Source: Deltaproteobacteria bacterium
Lineage (GTDB): Bacteria > Desulfobacterota > Syntrophia > Syntrophales > UBA2192
NCBI GenBank assembly: GCA_026388445.1
Contig: JAPLJU010000205.1
Span: 1 to 6,035, forward strand
Direction of reading: 5' to 3'
Length of the DNA: 6,035 nucleotides
The notes under the pieces are model-generated. The model searched no databases and had not been told where the DNA came from. It saw only the letters and a list, made by a program, of their open reading frames with translations. Position numbers and translations under genes: made by a program. This document shows, in pieces, positions 6,015 to 6,035 of this stretch (position 1 is the stretch's first letter; the number at the start of each line of letters is the position of its first letter).

Positions 6015-6035
6015 GGGTAACCGATGTCCTGACAT
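6015..6035 (-). repeat. 21-bp repeat, copy D (leftward, at window end)
   Basis: Read on the minus strand it contains TGTCAGGACA, TC, GGTTACC and C. It is the most divergent copy, 17 of 21 matching copy C. It begins 25 bp after the start of copy C and ends on the last base of the window, so more of the array may lie beyond. Confidence 0.85.

Larger units (their letters stand above)
5765..6035. other. Non-coding, AT-rich tail after proA
   Basis: No credible gene, tRNA or terminator is seen. From 5851 to 5990 the G+C content is about 36% by hand count, against about 60% in a sampled 60-base stretch at the end of proA. It contains the four 21-bp repeats, a small GTGACA-AG-TGTCAC inverted repeat (5782-5795) and the palindrome CCCTTAAGGG (5983-5992). 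The sharp composition change suggests inserted DNA. Confidence 0.8.
5789..6035. mobile_element. Candidate end of an insertion sequence or small non-autonomous element
   Basis: Two rightward repeats (A, B) and two leftward repeats (C, D) enclose 142 bp of AT-rich DNA with no gene. Multiple copies of a terminal repeat at the ends, serving as transposase-binding sites, are known for IS21-family elements; from memory, similar TGTCATGACA/GGTTACC-type repeats occur near IS481/IS21-like transposases in metagenomic deltaproteobacteria. No transposase is visible in the window and no target-site duplication can be tested because the right side is missing. It may instead be a short element bounded by A and D. 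Confidence 0.35.

Noticed and set aside
5789..6035. CRISPR array
   Set aside because: The repeats change orientation, spacing is irregular (38 and 25 bp, then 142 bp of intervening sequence) and no cas gene is present.

Overview
The window looks like a short piece of a GC-rich bacterial chromosome: about 60% G+C in a sampled stretch of proA, against about 36% in the tail. Gene content and the intergenic repeats are compatible with a Desulfobacterota/deltaproteobacterium-like anaerobe. That placement is only an inference, because no taxonomic marker is present. Five protein genes are supported: one cut by the left edge and four complete.

Layout: (1) 1-1950, plus strand, the C-terminal three quarters or so of a glycogen/alpha-glucan phosphorylase (glgP). 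(2) 1951-2045, a convergent intergenic spacer with two hairpins and a 14-bp tandem duplication. (3) 4331-2046, minus strand, a compact three-gene unit read as patatin-like lipid hydrolase, then a PflX-type radical SAM protein, then a DUF2905 small membrane protein. The first two genes share a 4-bp ATGA stop/start overlap and the last two are 31 bp apart. (4) 4332-4507, a divergent control region with two back-to-back sigma-70-like promoters and a 14-bp perfect palindrome. (5) 4508-5764, plus strand, proA, complete and standing without proB. (6) 5765-6035, an AT-rich non-coding tail with four copies of a 21-bp repeat, two facing right and two facing left, ending exactly at the window edge.

The functions are glycogen breakdown (glgP), proline biosynthesis (proA) and an uncharacterised, probably co-translated unit joining a lipid-hydrolase fold, a radical SAM enzyme and a small membrane protein. 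There is no sign that the three neighbourhoods work together. The strongest unexplained signal is the inverted repeat cluster at 5789-6035. It looks like the end of a mobile element, or a small non-autonomous element, with a structured repeat unit. No complete novel system is visible. The genes are recognisable families, and the novelty candidates are the repeat cluster and the three-gene minus-strand unit.
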